A stretch of DNA of 6,965 bases from assembly GCA_031294825.1 (NCBI GenBank), contig JAUMPM010000004.1, positions 1 to 6,965 of the forward strand. The letters run 5' to 3'. Origin of the DNA: Collinsella sp. (lineage in GTDB: Bacteria > Actinomycetota > Coriobacteriia > Coriobacteriales > Coriobacteriaceae). The notes beneath the pieces are model-generated. The model saw only the letters and a program-made list of their open reading frames with translations. It was not told the origin of the DNA and made no database searches. The translations under genes were made by a program, and so were the position numbers. Positions 1 through 5,697 of the stretch are shown here, one piece after another (within the stretch, counting starts at the first letter, position 1; every line of letters begins with the position of its first letter).

Positions 1-5
1 TTTTT

Positions 6-11
6 GTTATA
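6..11 (-). promoter_or_regulatory. Possible leftward -10 element (TATAAC)
   Basis: Read on the minus strand this is TATAAC, five of six matches to the -10 consensus. No -35-like hexamer lies 16-18 bp upstream (about 29-34). The paired palindromic boxes stand directly upstream of that position. The gene it would serve is off the left edge, so the call is weak. Confidence 0.25.
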
Positions 12-33
12 GGAGATTCATTTGAGCCTCATG

Positions 34-98
34 GCTATGTTCACGTTCGGGAACATAGCACCAATTGCTTTAGCTAAGTTCACGTTCGGGAACATGGC
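34..98. promoter_or_regulatory. Tandem palindromic boxes, probable operator of a leftward gene outside the window
   Basis: An 18-bp sequence, GTTCACGTTCGGGAACAT, occurs exactly twice, at 39-56 and 78-95, with a 39-bp period. The first copy is the core of a perfect 9-bp inverted repeat (GCTATGTTC at 34-42, GAACATAGC at 51-59, 8-bp spacer). The second is an imperfect version (73-81 with 90-98). Neither arm is followed by a T run, so they do not look like terminators. On the minus strand a TATAAC hexamer (11-6) lies to the left with no recognisable -35, and the first box ends where a -35 would be. That layout suits an activator-dependent leftward promoter. The adjacent response regulator is the natural candidate to bind here, but this is inference. 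Confidence 0.5.
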
Positions 99-122
99 CG
101 TCCGCACCGTAAGACGGGCTGA

Positions 123-1166
123 CTACTCAAAGTATTGGAACTTGTTCGTCGAGAAGGCAAACGTGACGACAAAGCCTTCTCCGGGCTCGGATGCCGCGGT
201 GACGTCGATGCCCATCTTGGAGCACAGGCGCGCCACCAGGTAGAGGCCGATGCCCGTTGCGCGCTTGGTGGTGCGGCCGTTGTCGCCGGTAAAGCCCTTC
301 TCGAACACGCGTGGCAGGTCTGCCGCACTCACGCCGCAGCCGTTGTCGGCAACAGTGAGCTCGATGCGCTCGCTCGCCAGGCCCTCGTCCAGCAACGCGC
401 CCGAAAACACGATCTTCGCGCCGTCCTCGCGCGCATATTTAATACTGTTCTGAATAAGCTGGCCCAGAATAAACTCGAGCCACTTCTCGTCGGTAAAGAC
501 CTCGAAGTCGAGGTTCTCGCACACCGGGGCCACGTGCGCCGCGATGAGCTCGCGCGCGTTAGCTTTAATCGCGCCCGTCACCAAGGTCTTGAGATCCCAG
601 CGGCGAATCAGGTAGTCCCGCTCCACGACTTCCGAGCGCGCGTAGTACAGCGCCTGGTCGATATAGCGCTCCACGCGAGCCAGCTCGCGACCCAGGTCAT
701 CCACGCGCGACAGGTCGTCTTCGCTGCCGTCCAGGTTTTCCAAAATTAGATGGGCCGCCGCCAGGGGCAGCTTGGCCTCGTGGACCCAGCTCTCGATATA
801 GTCGCGATAGTCATCGGTCTGACGCCGGCCTTCGGCAACCTCATCGCAGGCGGCTTTGCCCACCCGGCGCAAGACCTCGTACTCGAGCTCGCCCTCGGCA
901 TAGGTCGGGCATTGCACCATCTCCTGCACCCATGCGGGACTCTCGAGCTCCTCTGCCGCACGCTCCAGCTGGCGCAGAAAACGACGACGGCGCGCGTATT
1001 CGATCACGATGCCAAGCATGCCAAAGATAAAGGACACGCCGACCGCCACGACCACGATAGAGACGGGTGCACCGGCGACCGTCAGCACAAAGCAGCTCAG
1101 CAGCACGCCGCACGTCCACACGGCGACGGGAAGCAGCGCGTCTTTAAAGAACTTGCCAAACGACAT
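123..1166 (-). CDS. Intramembrane-sensing sensor histidine kinase, BceS-like
   Basis: A 347-aa membrane histidine kinase that should autophosphorylate and pass phosphate to the regulator encoded just upstream. Two hydrophobic segments (about residues 11-31 and 35-56) are separated by only a few residues, so there is almost no extracellular domain. This is the hallmark of BceS-type kinases, which sense through a partner ABC transporter. The cytoplasmic part shows the H box YIESWVHEAKLPLAA with His129, the N box around Asn240 (QLIQNSIKYA), the G1 box DNGCGV at 274-279 and the G2 box TGIGLYLVARL at 304-314, so all ATP-binding and phospho-acceptor motifs are present. The ATG at 1166 has an AGGGG ribosome-binding site 6 nt upstream that overlaps the regulator's stop codon. 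With a 9-nt gap between the genes, this implies co-transcription and probably translational coupling. The role in antimicrobial-peptide response is inferred from the family; the ligand is unknown. Confidence 0.93.
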   Translation of the reverse strand: MSFGKFFKDALLPVAVWTCGVLLSCFVLTVAGAPVSIVVVAVGVSFIFGMLGIVIEYARRRRFLRQLERAAEELESPAWVQEMVQCPTYAEGELEYEVLRRVGKAACDEVAEGRRQTDDYRDYIESWVHEAKLPLAAAHLILENLDGSEDDLSRVDDLGRELARVERYIDQALYYARSEVVERDYLIRRWDLKTLVTGAIKANARELIAAHVAPVCENLDFEVFTDEKWLEFILGQLIQNSIKYAREDGAKIVFSGALLDEGLASERIELTVADNGCGVSAADLPRVFEKGFTGDNGRTTKRATGIGLYLVARLCSKMGIDVTAASEPGEGFVVTFAFSTNKFQYFE

Positions 1167-1175
1167 AGCCGGCCC

Positions 1176-1847
1176 CTAGACCGAATAGCCTTGGCCGCGG
1201 TGCGTTGTCAAATACCCCTTGATGCCGATTTTTTCGAGCGTGGTGCGCAGGCGGTTGATGTTGACGGTGAGCGTATTGTCGTCCACGAAGGCGTCGGAGT
1301 CCCACAGGTCCTGCATGATGGCCGAGCGCGAAACAATCTTGCCCGCGCGGCTCAGAAGCAGTGAGAGGATACGCAGCTCGTTTTTGGTGAGCTCGGTGCT
1401 AGTGCCGGTTTGCGTGTTGGTAACCATGGAGCGGGCGAGGTCGAGCTCCAGCCCCTTGTGGACAGGTGTGCTGCGCTCGCCTGCCGCCGCGGTGCGACGC
1501 AGCAGTGCGTTGATGCGCGCCACGAGCACACGGGCGCTGTAGGGCTTGGGAACAAAGTCGTCCGCGCCGAGCGTCATGGCCATGACCTCGTCGATCTCGG
1601 TCGTGCGCGACGTGAGGACGATAATGGGAACCTCGGATTCGCGGCGAACCTCGTGGCAGATATGCTGGCCGTCCTTGACGGGAAGTGTGAGGTCGAGCAG
1701 CACCAGGTCGGGCGCGGCAGCGAGAATATCGCGCGAGACATGCTCAAACGATTCGCAGGCCTCGATTTCAAACCCGGCGCGGGCAAGGATGTCGATAAGC
1801 TCACGACGAATGGGCTCGTCGTCCTCAACGACATAGATCAGCGCCAT
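1176..1847 (-). CDS. OmpR/BceR-type response regulator
   Basis: A 223-aa DNA-binding response regulator, partner of the kinase that follows 9 nt downstream. The receiver domain (about 1-115) has the acidic pair Asp9/Asp10, phospho-acceptor Asp52 (LVLLDLTLP), Thr79 (IIVLTSR) and Lys101 (VPKPY). The C-terminal winged helix (about 130-223) contains ELTKNELRIL and the stretch FVDDNTLTVNINRLRTTLE, typical of BceR-like regulators. I start at the ATG at 1847 because GGGAGGA stands 4 nt before it. An in-frame ATG at 1859 would add four residues but would place that ribosome-binding site inside the coding region. Regulators of this type usually activate a bacitracin/lantibiotic-type ABC transporter operon. 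None is visible here; one may lie beyond the left edge. Being first in the operon, it probably shares a promoter with the kinase from the 1850-1960 region. Confidence 0.93.
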   Translation of the reverse strand: MALIYVVEDDEPIRRELIDILARAGFEIEACESFEHVSRDILAAAPDLVLLDLTLPVKDGQHICHEVRRESEVPIIVLTSRTTEIDEVMAMTLGADDFVPKPYSARVLVARINALLRRTAAAGERSTPVHKGLELDLARSMVTNTQTGTSTELTKNELRILSLLLSRAGKIVSRSAIMQDLWDSDAFVDDNTLTVNINRLRTTLEKIGIKGYLTTHRGQGYSV

Positions 1848-1890
1848 GTGTCCTCCCATTTCGCGTAACTTGCACCTTCCACACCATTAT

Positions 1891-1924
1891 GCCCACGGCG
1901 TCGCAACGATACGACCCCGTGGGC
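1891..1924. promoter_or_regulatory. Strong palindrome upstream of the response regulator gene
   Basis: GCCCACGG (1891-1898) and CCGTGGGC (1917-1924) form a perfect 8-bp inverted repeat. After one C-C mismatch the pairing continues with GTCG (1900-1903) and CGAC (1912-1915), leaving an 8-nt loop. Neither side is followed by a T run, so it is not a standard terminator. It ends 44 bp before the regulator's ATG and overlaps a minus-strand CATAAT hexamer (1892-1887) that could be a -10. It may therefore be an operator, or a leader hairpin if transcription starts further upstream. Confidence 0.45.
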
Positions 1925-1955
1925 ACCTAATATGACAAAAGTGTTCGATAGCCTT

Positions 1956-1995
1956 AAGAGAAAATAGGGGCCTCGGTCCTAAACCGATCGGCCCC
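1956..1995 (-). terminator. Rho-independent terminator after the 2082-2813 gene
   Basis: On the minus strand, GGGGCC (1995-1990) pairs with GGCCCC (1972-1967). An inner CGGT/ACCG stem (1986-1983 with 1977-1974) closes a 5-nt loop. The stem is followed by TATTTTCTCTT (1966-1956). It lies about 87 nt past the stop codon of the leftward unknown gene and before the regulator promoter, so it separates the two units. Confidence 0.72.
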
Positions 1996-2081
1996 ATCAC
2001 TTCGACCTCGAGCCTCTACTCGAGCGTACGCATGTATGCAGAGATGGAATGATTCTTTAATCCCCGTCCCAGAAAAATCAT
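1996..2081. other. 3' untranslated gap of the unknown gene
   Basis: This stretch lies between the stop of the leftward gene at 2082 and its terminator. It contains two CTCGAG hexamers (2007-2012 and 2019-2024) and a short GCATGTATGC palindrome (2030-2039). I see no gene or RNA motif in it. Confidence 0.4.
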
Positions 2082-2813
2082 TTAGCGGCGGGCGCGGAGC
2101 TTTTCGTAGCCGTCGGCAAAGAAGGCGACCGTCGCGGCGTCGGCCTCGGCGGCGTCCGTCTCAGTTGCGGGGACCACGCCGTGCTCGTCGCTCACCAGGA
2201 ACAGCGCGCCCTTAAGCTGCGCGGGAATGTCTACGCGCGTGACCGGGATGCCCTTGGTCTGGGCCAGCTGCTCGATGAGCGTCGCCGTGCCGCACAGGCA
2301 CTCGTCCGCCGGCGCCACAAAGGCGAGCTCGCCGTTGTTGACGGCAGCGAGCAGCTCGGGCGCCACGCCGGTCTCGTCGGCCTCGGAGCGAGCCTCGGCG
2401 GAACGGGCACGCAGCGCCTTGGCCGACGTATCGGCGAGCGGCTCGTACTCCCCCACCGTCATGGCGGCATTGCCGTTGATGTCGATCACCAGCATGAGCA
2501 CGCCGTCGCGTGCGGTGTAATCGCCCTCGGCAAGCGACCACTCAACGTGCTGTTTGGCCCAGCTGAGCATGTTATGGGTAAGCGGCTCGCCCTGCACCAG
2601 GCGCTCGGACAGTGCGCGGATGTGACGGTTGAGCATGGGCACCTTTTTGTTGGACATGCGCCAACGGCAGACAAGCGCGGGCTTGTCGAGCGTAAACTTC
2701 TCGACCGCCTCCTGATTGGCGCAAAAGTCCTCGTACGCACGCTGATCCTCGGCATTGCCAAACAGCTCGGCATCATCAATCTGGGGCATGGTCATACCTT
2801 TCGTGTTAGTCAT
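2082..2813 (-). CDS. Hypothetical protein, unrecognised family
   Basis: A 243-aa soluble, acidic protein with no signal peptide or membrane segment; I do not recognise the family. Visible blocks are an N-terminal charged region (CRWRMSNKKVPMLNRHIRAL, about residues 49-68), a hydrophobic strand (GVLMLVIDINGNAAM, about 104-118), an Ala/Glu/Arg-rich linker (about 125-155), a block with GELAFVAPADECLCGTATLI (about 160-179), and GALFLVSDEHGVVP near the C-terminus. The alternation of charged helices and short strands suggests an alpha/beta fold, but I assign no function. The start is uncertain. The ATG at 2813 has AGAGG 5 nt upstream, yet an extended -10 ends only 8 bp before it. ATGs at 2795 and 2789 are alternatives, and the one at 2789 (MPQIDD...) has AAAGG 7 nt before it. 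The gene appears monocistronic, with a terminator on each side. Confidence 0.8.
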   Translation of the reverse strand: MTNTKGMTMPQIDDAELFGNAEDQRAYEDFCANQEAVEKFTLDKPALVCRWRMSNKKVPMLNRHIRALSERLVQGEPLTHNMLSWAKQHVEWSLAEGDYTARDGVLMLVIDINGNAAMTVGEYEPLADTSAKALRARSAEARSEADETGVAPELLAAVNNGELAFVAPADECLCGTATLIEQLAQTKGIPVTRVDIPAQLKGALFLVSDEHGVVPATETDAAEADAATVAFFADGYEKLRARR

Positions 2814-2821
2814 TCCGTCCT

Positions 2822-2829
2822 CTTATACC
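2822..2829 (-). promoter_or_regulatory. Extended -10 promoter for the 2082-2813 gene
   Basis: On the minus strand this reads GGTATAAG within TTTGGTATAAG. It is a TGnTATAAT-like extended -10 with five of six matches in the hexamer and no good -35. Transcription would begin near 2815, almost at the first ATG (2813). The message would then be nearly leaderless, or translation would start at 2789 after a leader of about 25 nt. It sits immediately after the T run of the preceding terminator. Confidence 0.4.
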
Positions 2830-2865
2830 AAAAAGACGGCCCTCCAAACGGAGCGACCGTCTTTT
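2826..2865 (-). terminator. Strong rho-independent terminator, probably ending purH transcription
   Basis: AAAAGACGG (2831-2839) and CCGTCTTTT (2857-2865) form a perfect 9-bp stem. It is topped by CTCC (2842-2845) and GGAG (2850-2853) around an AAAC loop. The flanking A and T runs make it potentially bidirectional. On the minus strand it ends in a run of five T. The only gene upstream in that direction is purH, whose stop is about 200 nt earlier. Because it also precedes the 2813 gene in the same direction, an attenuator role is possible. Confidence 0.8.
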
Positions 2866-2877
2866 GCAGAGATTATT

Positions 2878-2913
2878 TTAGAAGCGAGGCCAGTCCAAGG
2901 GACGAGATAACAT
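2878..2913 (-). CDS. Possible 11-codon leader-type peptide
   Basis: On the minus strand an ATG at 2913 opens an 11-codon frame (MLSRPLDWPRF) that stops with TAA. It has a strong GGGGAGG ribosome-binding site 5 nt before the start. It ends 12 nt before the terminator stem (2865-2831), a leader-peptide-plus-hairpin geometry upstream of the 2813 gene. A frame this short can arise by chance, and no run of regulatory codons is seen. Confidence 0.2.
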   Translation of the reverse strand: MLSRPLDWPRF

Positions 2914-2942
2914 CCCATCCTCCCCAGTCAACCTAACAGGTC

Positions 2943-3054
2943 GGCGAGGGTTGCCCAGGTGCCGCAGATTGCCGTGAAAGAGGAGCGACGCGTACTTGGG
3001 TACGCGAGCGACGAATGAACGGCAAGGTGCGGTGACTGGGCAAGCCGCAGCGCC
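2943..3054. repeat. Long imperfect inverted repeat downstream of purH (structured RNA or REP-like element)
   Basis: The left arm, about 2948-2975, pairs with 3019-3046. TTGCCGT (2969-2975) matches ACGGCAA (3019-3025), CCGCA (2962-2966) matches TGCGG (3028-3032), and TTGCCCAG (2951-2958) matches CTGGGCAA (3036-3043); single mismatches and G-T pairs lie between. GGCG (2943-2946) and CGCC (3051-3054) may extend the base. At the tip GCGTAC (2990-2995) and GTACGC (3000-3005) form a perfect hairpin with a TTGG loop. The element ends about 10 bp past the purH stop. It may be a stable 3' UTR structure, a small RNA, or one copy of a dispersed palindromic repeat. No T run follows either arm. Confidence 0.65.
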
Positions 3055-3064
3055 GCTTCCCTAC

Positions 3065-4672
3065 TTAGTGGCGGAAGTGGCGGGCGCCCGTAAAGACCAT
3101 CGCAATACCATGCTCGTTGCAGGCCTGAATGCTCTCGTCGTCGCGCTTGGAGCCGCCGGGCTGGATGATGCAGGTCACGCCGTGCGCGGCAAGCACGTCG
3201 ACGTTGTCGCGGAACGGGAAGAACGCGTCGCTTGCACAGGCAAAGCCGCCCTTCTCCACGCCCTCGCGCTCGCAGAAGTCCTCGGCGCGCTCGCAGGCAA
3301 GCAGTGCAGAGTCAACGCGGTTGGGCTGACCGGGGCCCATGCCAATGCCGGCCTTACCCTTGGAGACCAAGATAGCGTTGGACTTGACGCCCTTGCAGAC
3401 CTTCCAGGCAAACTCGAGCTCGGCCATCTCGGCGTCGGTGGGCTTGCGGTCGGTGGGGAACGTAAAGGTCGCGGGATCCTCGGTCACATGGTCGACTTCC
3501 TGCACCAGCATGCCGCCGTCGACGGAGCGCAGCTCCACCTGGGCGCCGTGGTCCACGCCGCCGGTAGCCAGCACGCGCAGGTTGGGGCGCTTGGCCATGC
3601 GCTCGAGCGCCTCGGCAGTGTAGCTCGGGGCGATGATAACCTCGACGAACTGCTTGTTCTGATCGGCAAAGTGCTCAACCAGATCAAAGGGAACCTCGCG
3701 GTTGCAGGCGATGATGCCGCCAAAGGCGCTCTTGGGATCGCAGGCGAAGGCGCGGTCGTAGGCAGCCGTGATGTCCTCGGCCACGGCAGAGCCGCAGGGG
3801 TTCTGGTGCTTGAGGATCACGCAGGCCGGCTCGTCGAACTCGCGGACCAGGTTCCAAGCGGCGTCGGCATCCAGATAGTTGTTGTAGCTGAGCGGCTTGC
3901 CCTGGATCTGCTCGGAGCCAACGAGTGGGAACTGCGAGCTCGCGGTGTTCTCGCAGCCCTCGGCAAAGCGATAGACCGTGGCCTTCTGCTGAGGATTCTC
4001 GCCATAGCGCAGGTCGTCGACCTTCTCCAGCGAGATCTCGAGCTTGGCAGAGGTGTCCGCCACGTCGCTTGCCTGGGCGGCAAGCCAATGGGAGATAGCC
4101 GTGTCGTAGGCGGCGGTGGTCTGGTAGACCTTCACCTGCAGGCGACGACGGGTGGAAAGCGTGGTGCAACCGCCGGTCTCGCGCATCTCGGCCAGGACGG
4201 CGTCGTAGTCGGCCGGGTCGGAGATGACGGTAACGCTCGTGGCGTTCTTGGCGGCAGAGCGCAGCATGGAGGGGCCACCGATGTCGATGTGCTCGATGGC
4301 ATCCGCGAAGGTGACCTCGGGGTTGGCGACGGTCTTCTCGAACTCGTACAGGTTGACGACGACCAGGTCGATCAGCTTAATGCCGTGCTCAGCGGCCTCC
4401 TGCATGTGCTGCTCGGAATCGCGGCGGGCCAGCAGCGCGCCGTGAACCTTGGGGTGCAGCGTCTTGACGCGGCCGTCCATCATCTCGGGATAGCCCGTGA
4501 ACTCCTCGATGGGGGTTACGGGAACGCCCGCGTCCTCGATGGCACGAGCCGTGCCGCCCGTAGAGATGATCTCGACGCCAAAGTCATCGACCAGCGTCCG
4601 TGCGAAATCGACGACGCCCGTCTTATCGGTAACCGAGATCAACGCGCGTGCGATCTTCACATCAGATCCCAT
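3065..4672 (-). CDS. purH: Bifunctional AICAR formyltransferase / IMP cyclohydrolase
   Basis: A complete 535-aa PurH, a cytoplasmic enzyme of the last two steps of de novo purine synthesis. It formylates AICAR with 10-formyl-tetrahydrofolate to FAICAR, then closes the ring to IMP. The N-terminal cyclohydrolase (MGS-like) domain spans about 1-200, with STGGTARAI (37-45), GRVKTLHPKVHGALLAR including Lys70 (67-83), and NLY with Tyr109. The C-terminal formyltransferase domain spans about 215-535, with RYGENPQQKA (222-231), the catalytic Lys288-His289 in KHQNPCG, SDAFFPFRDNVD (481-492), QPGGSKRDD (504-512) and the terminal TGARHFRH. Length and motifs are those of an intact enzyme. The ATG at 4672 has a perfect AGGAGG 5 nt upstream. 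It stands alone, without other pur genes next to it, and diverges from the acetyltransferase gene. Its transcript probably runs through the long inverted repeat to the terminator at 2826-2865. Confidence 0.98.
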   Translation of the reverse strand: MGSDVKIARALISVTDKTGVVDFARTLVDDFGVEIISTGGTARAIEDAGVPVTPIEEFTGYPEMMDGRVKTLHPKVHGALLARRDSEQHMQEAAEHGIKLIDLVVVNLYEFEKTVANPEVTFADAIEHIDIGGPSMLRSAAKNATSVTVISDPADYDAVLAEMRETGGCTTLSTRRRLQVKVYQTTAAYDTAISHWLAAQASDVADTSAKLEISLEKVDDLRYGENPQQKATVYRFAEGCENTASSQFPLVGSEQIQGKPLSYNNYLDADAAWNLVREFDEPACVILKHQNPCGSAVAEDITAAYDRAFACDPKSAFGGIIACNREVPFDLVEHFADQNKQFVEVIIAPSYTAEALERMAKRPNLRVLATGGVDHGAQVELRSVDGGMLVQEVDHVTEDPATFTFPTDRKPTDAEMAELEFAWKVCKGVKSNAILVSKGKAGIGMGPGQPNRVDSALLACERAEDFCEREGVEKGGFACASDAFFPFRDNVDVLAAHGVTCIIQPGGSKRDDESIQACNEHGIAMVFTGARHFRH

Positions 4673-4949
4673 GCAGTCCTCCTGTCTGGTACGCCGCCGT
4701 GCTCTGTGAGTCGGTGATACGTCGATCTGCAGCGCTCGCGCAGCGGCATTGAAAATACTGATTTAATGTAGCGCATCGAGCGCATCGATGCACCCCGCAA
4801 CGGGCGCATGTGCAGAAAAAGTTTGCACGCGGAGGGGATGGGCACAGCACCGGGCACGGTGAGTTCATGGAACACAGGGGCACCATAATTAGATGCCAAT
4901 GGCGTGGTAGAACTGTGCTCGATATGCATCCGCAAAAGAAAGAGGCACC
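4673..4949. promoter_or_regulatory. Divergent promoter region between purH and the acetyltransferase gene
   Basis: This 277-bp gap must hold both promoters. On the plus strand CATAAT (4884-4889) is a possible -10 for the acetyltransferase gene, without a clear -35. On the minus strand TATTTT (4757-4752), TAAATC (4765-4760) and TACATT (4770-4765) are weak -10 candidates for purH. Possible operator-like features are a 9-bp tandem repeat GCGCATCGA (4771-4779 and 4780-4788) running into the palindrome GCATCGATGC (4782-4791), GTGCA/TGCAC (4810-4814, 4824-4828), and GTTCATGGAAC (4863-4873). I recognise no purine riboswitch and no known PurR box. Confidence 0.4.
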
Positions 4950-5591
4950 ATGGTCTCGCGGGTTCTCTACCGACCGTTTGATACCGAAGACTTCGACGCC
5001 ATCGCGCTGATTCTGCAGCAGCTTTGGCATAACAATTCGGATAACGATGAGTACAACCGCCTTGAGGCCGCGTGCGACCTCGCCTACTGCCTTTCGTCGT
5101 CGACGTTTTCACAGGTTGCGGTGATTGACGGCGAGGCGCGCGGCATTGCACTTGCACGCGCAGGACAGAACTCCGGCGTCACTATCAACGAGCATTGGAT
5201 GGATACCGAACGCGCGCTGCTATCGCAGATGCGTGAGCTGGAGCCTGATGCCTGCGCCGAGTATCTCTCGTTTGTGCGCGCAACCATCCGAACCAACAAC
5301 CGCCTGCTCGAGAGCAGCCCGTTGCCGCACGACAACGAGGTCACGCTGCTTGCCGTGGATCGCGATGTCCATGGCCTGGGCGTTGGCACGGTTCTGCTCG
5401 ATGCCGCGGTCTCGCACCTGTCCTCGCTTGGAGCGACGAGGGCGCACCTGTACACCGACTCCAACTGCTCGTGGAAGTTCTACGAGCTGCACGGCTTTAA
5501 GCGCACGGCCACGCACCGCGCCAACCGCGAAGAGCGCCGCCACGACATGCCGCGCGAAAGCTTCCTCTACGAACTCGATCTAACAGCCTAA
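4950..5591 (+). CDS. GNAT-family N-acetyltransferase
   Basis: A 213-aa cytoplasmic protein with a C-terminal GNAT domain that should transfer an acetyl group from acetyl-CoA to an amine. The acetyl-CoA loop is in VDRDVHGLGVGTVLLDAA (136-153), following the strand EVTLLAV (130-136). Motif B is LYTDSNCSWKFYELHGFKRT (167-186), the usual GNAT ending where an Asn and a Tyr contact the cofactor and substrate. The N-terminal half (1-125) is more divergent, though YRPFDTEDFDAIALIL (7-22) fits a GNAT beta1-alpha1 start, so substrate choice cannot be predicted. The ATG at 4950 has AGAGG 4 nt upstream. The gene stands alone and points away from purH. No convincing rho-independent terminator follows it. 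Confidence 0.9.
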   Translation: MVSRVLYRPFDTEDFDAIALILQQLWHNNSDNDEYNRLEAACDLAYCLSSSTFSQVAVIDGEARGIALARAGQNSGVTINEHWMDTERALLSQMRELEPDACAEYLSFVRATIRTNNRLLESSPLPHDNEVTLLAVDRDVHGLGVGTVLLDAAVSHLSSLGATRAHLYTDSNCSWKFYELHGFKRTATHRANREERRHDMPRESFLYELDLTA

Positions 5592-5593
5592 AT

Positions 5594-5647
5594 CTGGCAG
5601 TTAGGGACGCTCCTTTTATGCCGGCACCCCGGGACACTCCTTGGCGG
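5594..5647. repeat. Two-copy 27-bp tandem repeat downstream of the acetyltransferase gene
   Basis: Two imperfect units start at about 5594 (CTGGCA...) and 5621 (CCGGCA...). They share GGGACGCTCCTT (5604-5615) and GGGACACTCCTT (5631-5642), exactly 27 bp apart. The junction contains the palindrome TGCCGGCA (5619-5626), followed by CCCGGG (5628-5633). The element has the look of a small intergenic palindromic repeat. It lies about 20 bp from the likely edge of the IS110 element, and members of that family often insert next to or within such repeats. Confidence 0.55.
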
Positions 5648-5670
5648 CAACCACACCTAGTCATTGGGTG

Positions 5671-5697
5671 TTCCTATAGTTTTTTCAACCGTCGGGG
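5671..5697 (-). repeat. IS110 end box at the transposase 3' side
   Basis: On the minus strand, just after the transposase stop, CCCCGACGGTTGA is followed by an A-rich spacer and then ATAGGAA. The same two blocks in the same order, without the A-rich spacer, occur in the other end of the element (6915-6933). Repeated end sequences suggest donor-end recognition, but this is inference. Confidence 0.45.

Noticed and set aside
22..243. A 73-codon plus-strand frame starting TTG with an AGGAG upstream
   Set aside because: Its repeated FTFGN peptide comes only from the two palindromic boxes, and it runs into the antisense of the kinase gene.
135..1364. Two 204-codon plus-strand frames opposite the kinase and regulator genes
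   Set aside because: Antisense shadows of well-supported genes, with no recognisable motifs and no ribosome-binding sites that stand out.
2082..2813. Class IV aminotransferase-like identity for the unknown protein
   Set aside because: Only a GTAT-type block loosely resembles that family. No PLP-binding lysine context or other diagnostic motif could be identified.
2948..3046. T-box or known riboswitch in the structured region after purH
   Set aside because: No T-box consensus or known aptamer core could be read on either strand, and the only downstream gene in the transcript direction lies past a separate terminator and promoter.
2996..4717. A 573-codon open frame on the plus strand opposite purH
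   Set aside because: It is antisense to an unmistakable complete purH. Its translation is low-complexity Gly/Ala/Val/Leu without motifs, as expected from high-GC DNA with few stop codons.
4657..5157. Minus-strand frames across the purH/acetyltransferase gap and a 66-codon plus-strand frame at 4810
   Set aside because: They overlap the promoter region and the start of the acetyltransferase in other frames, without motifs.
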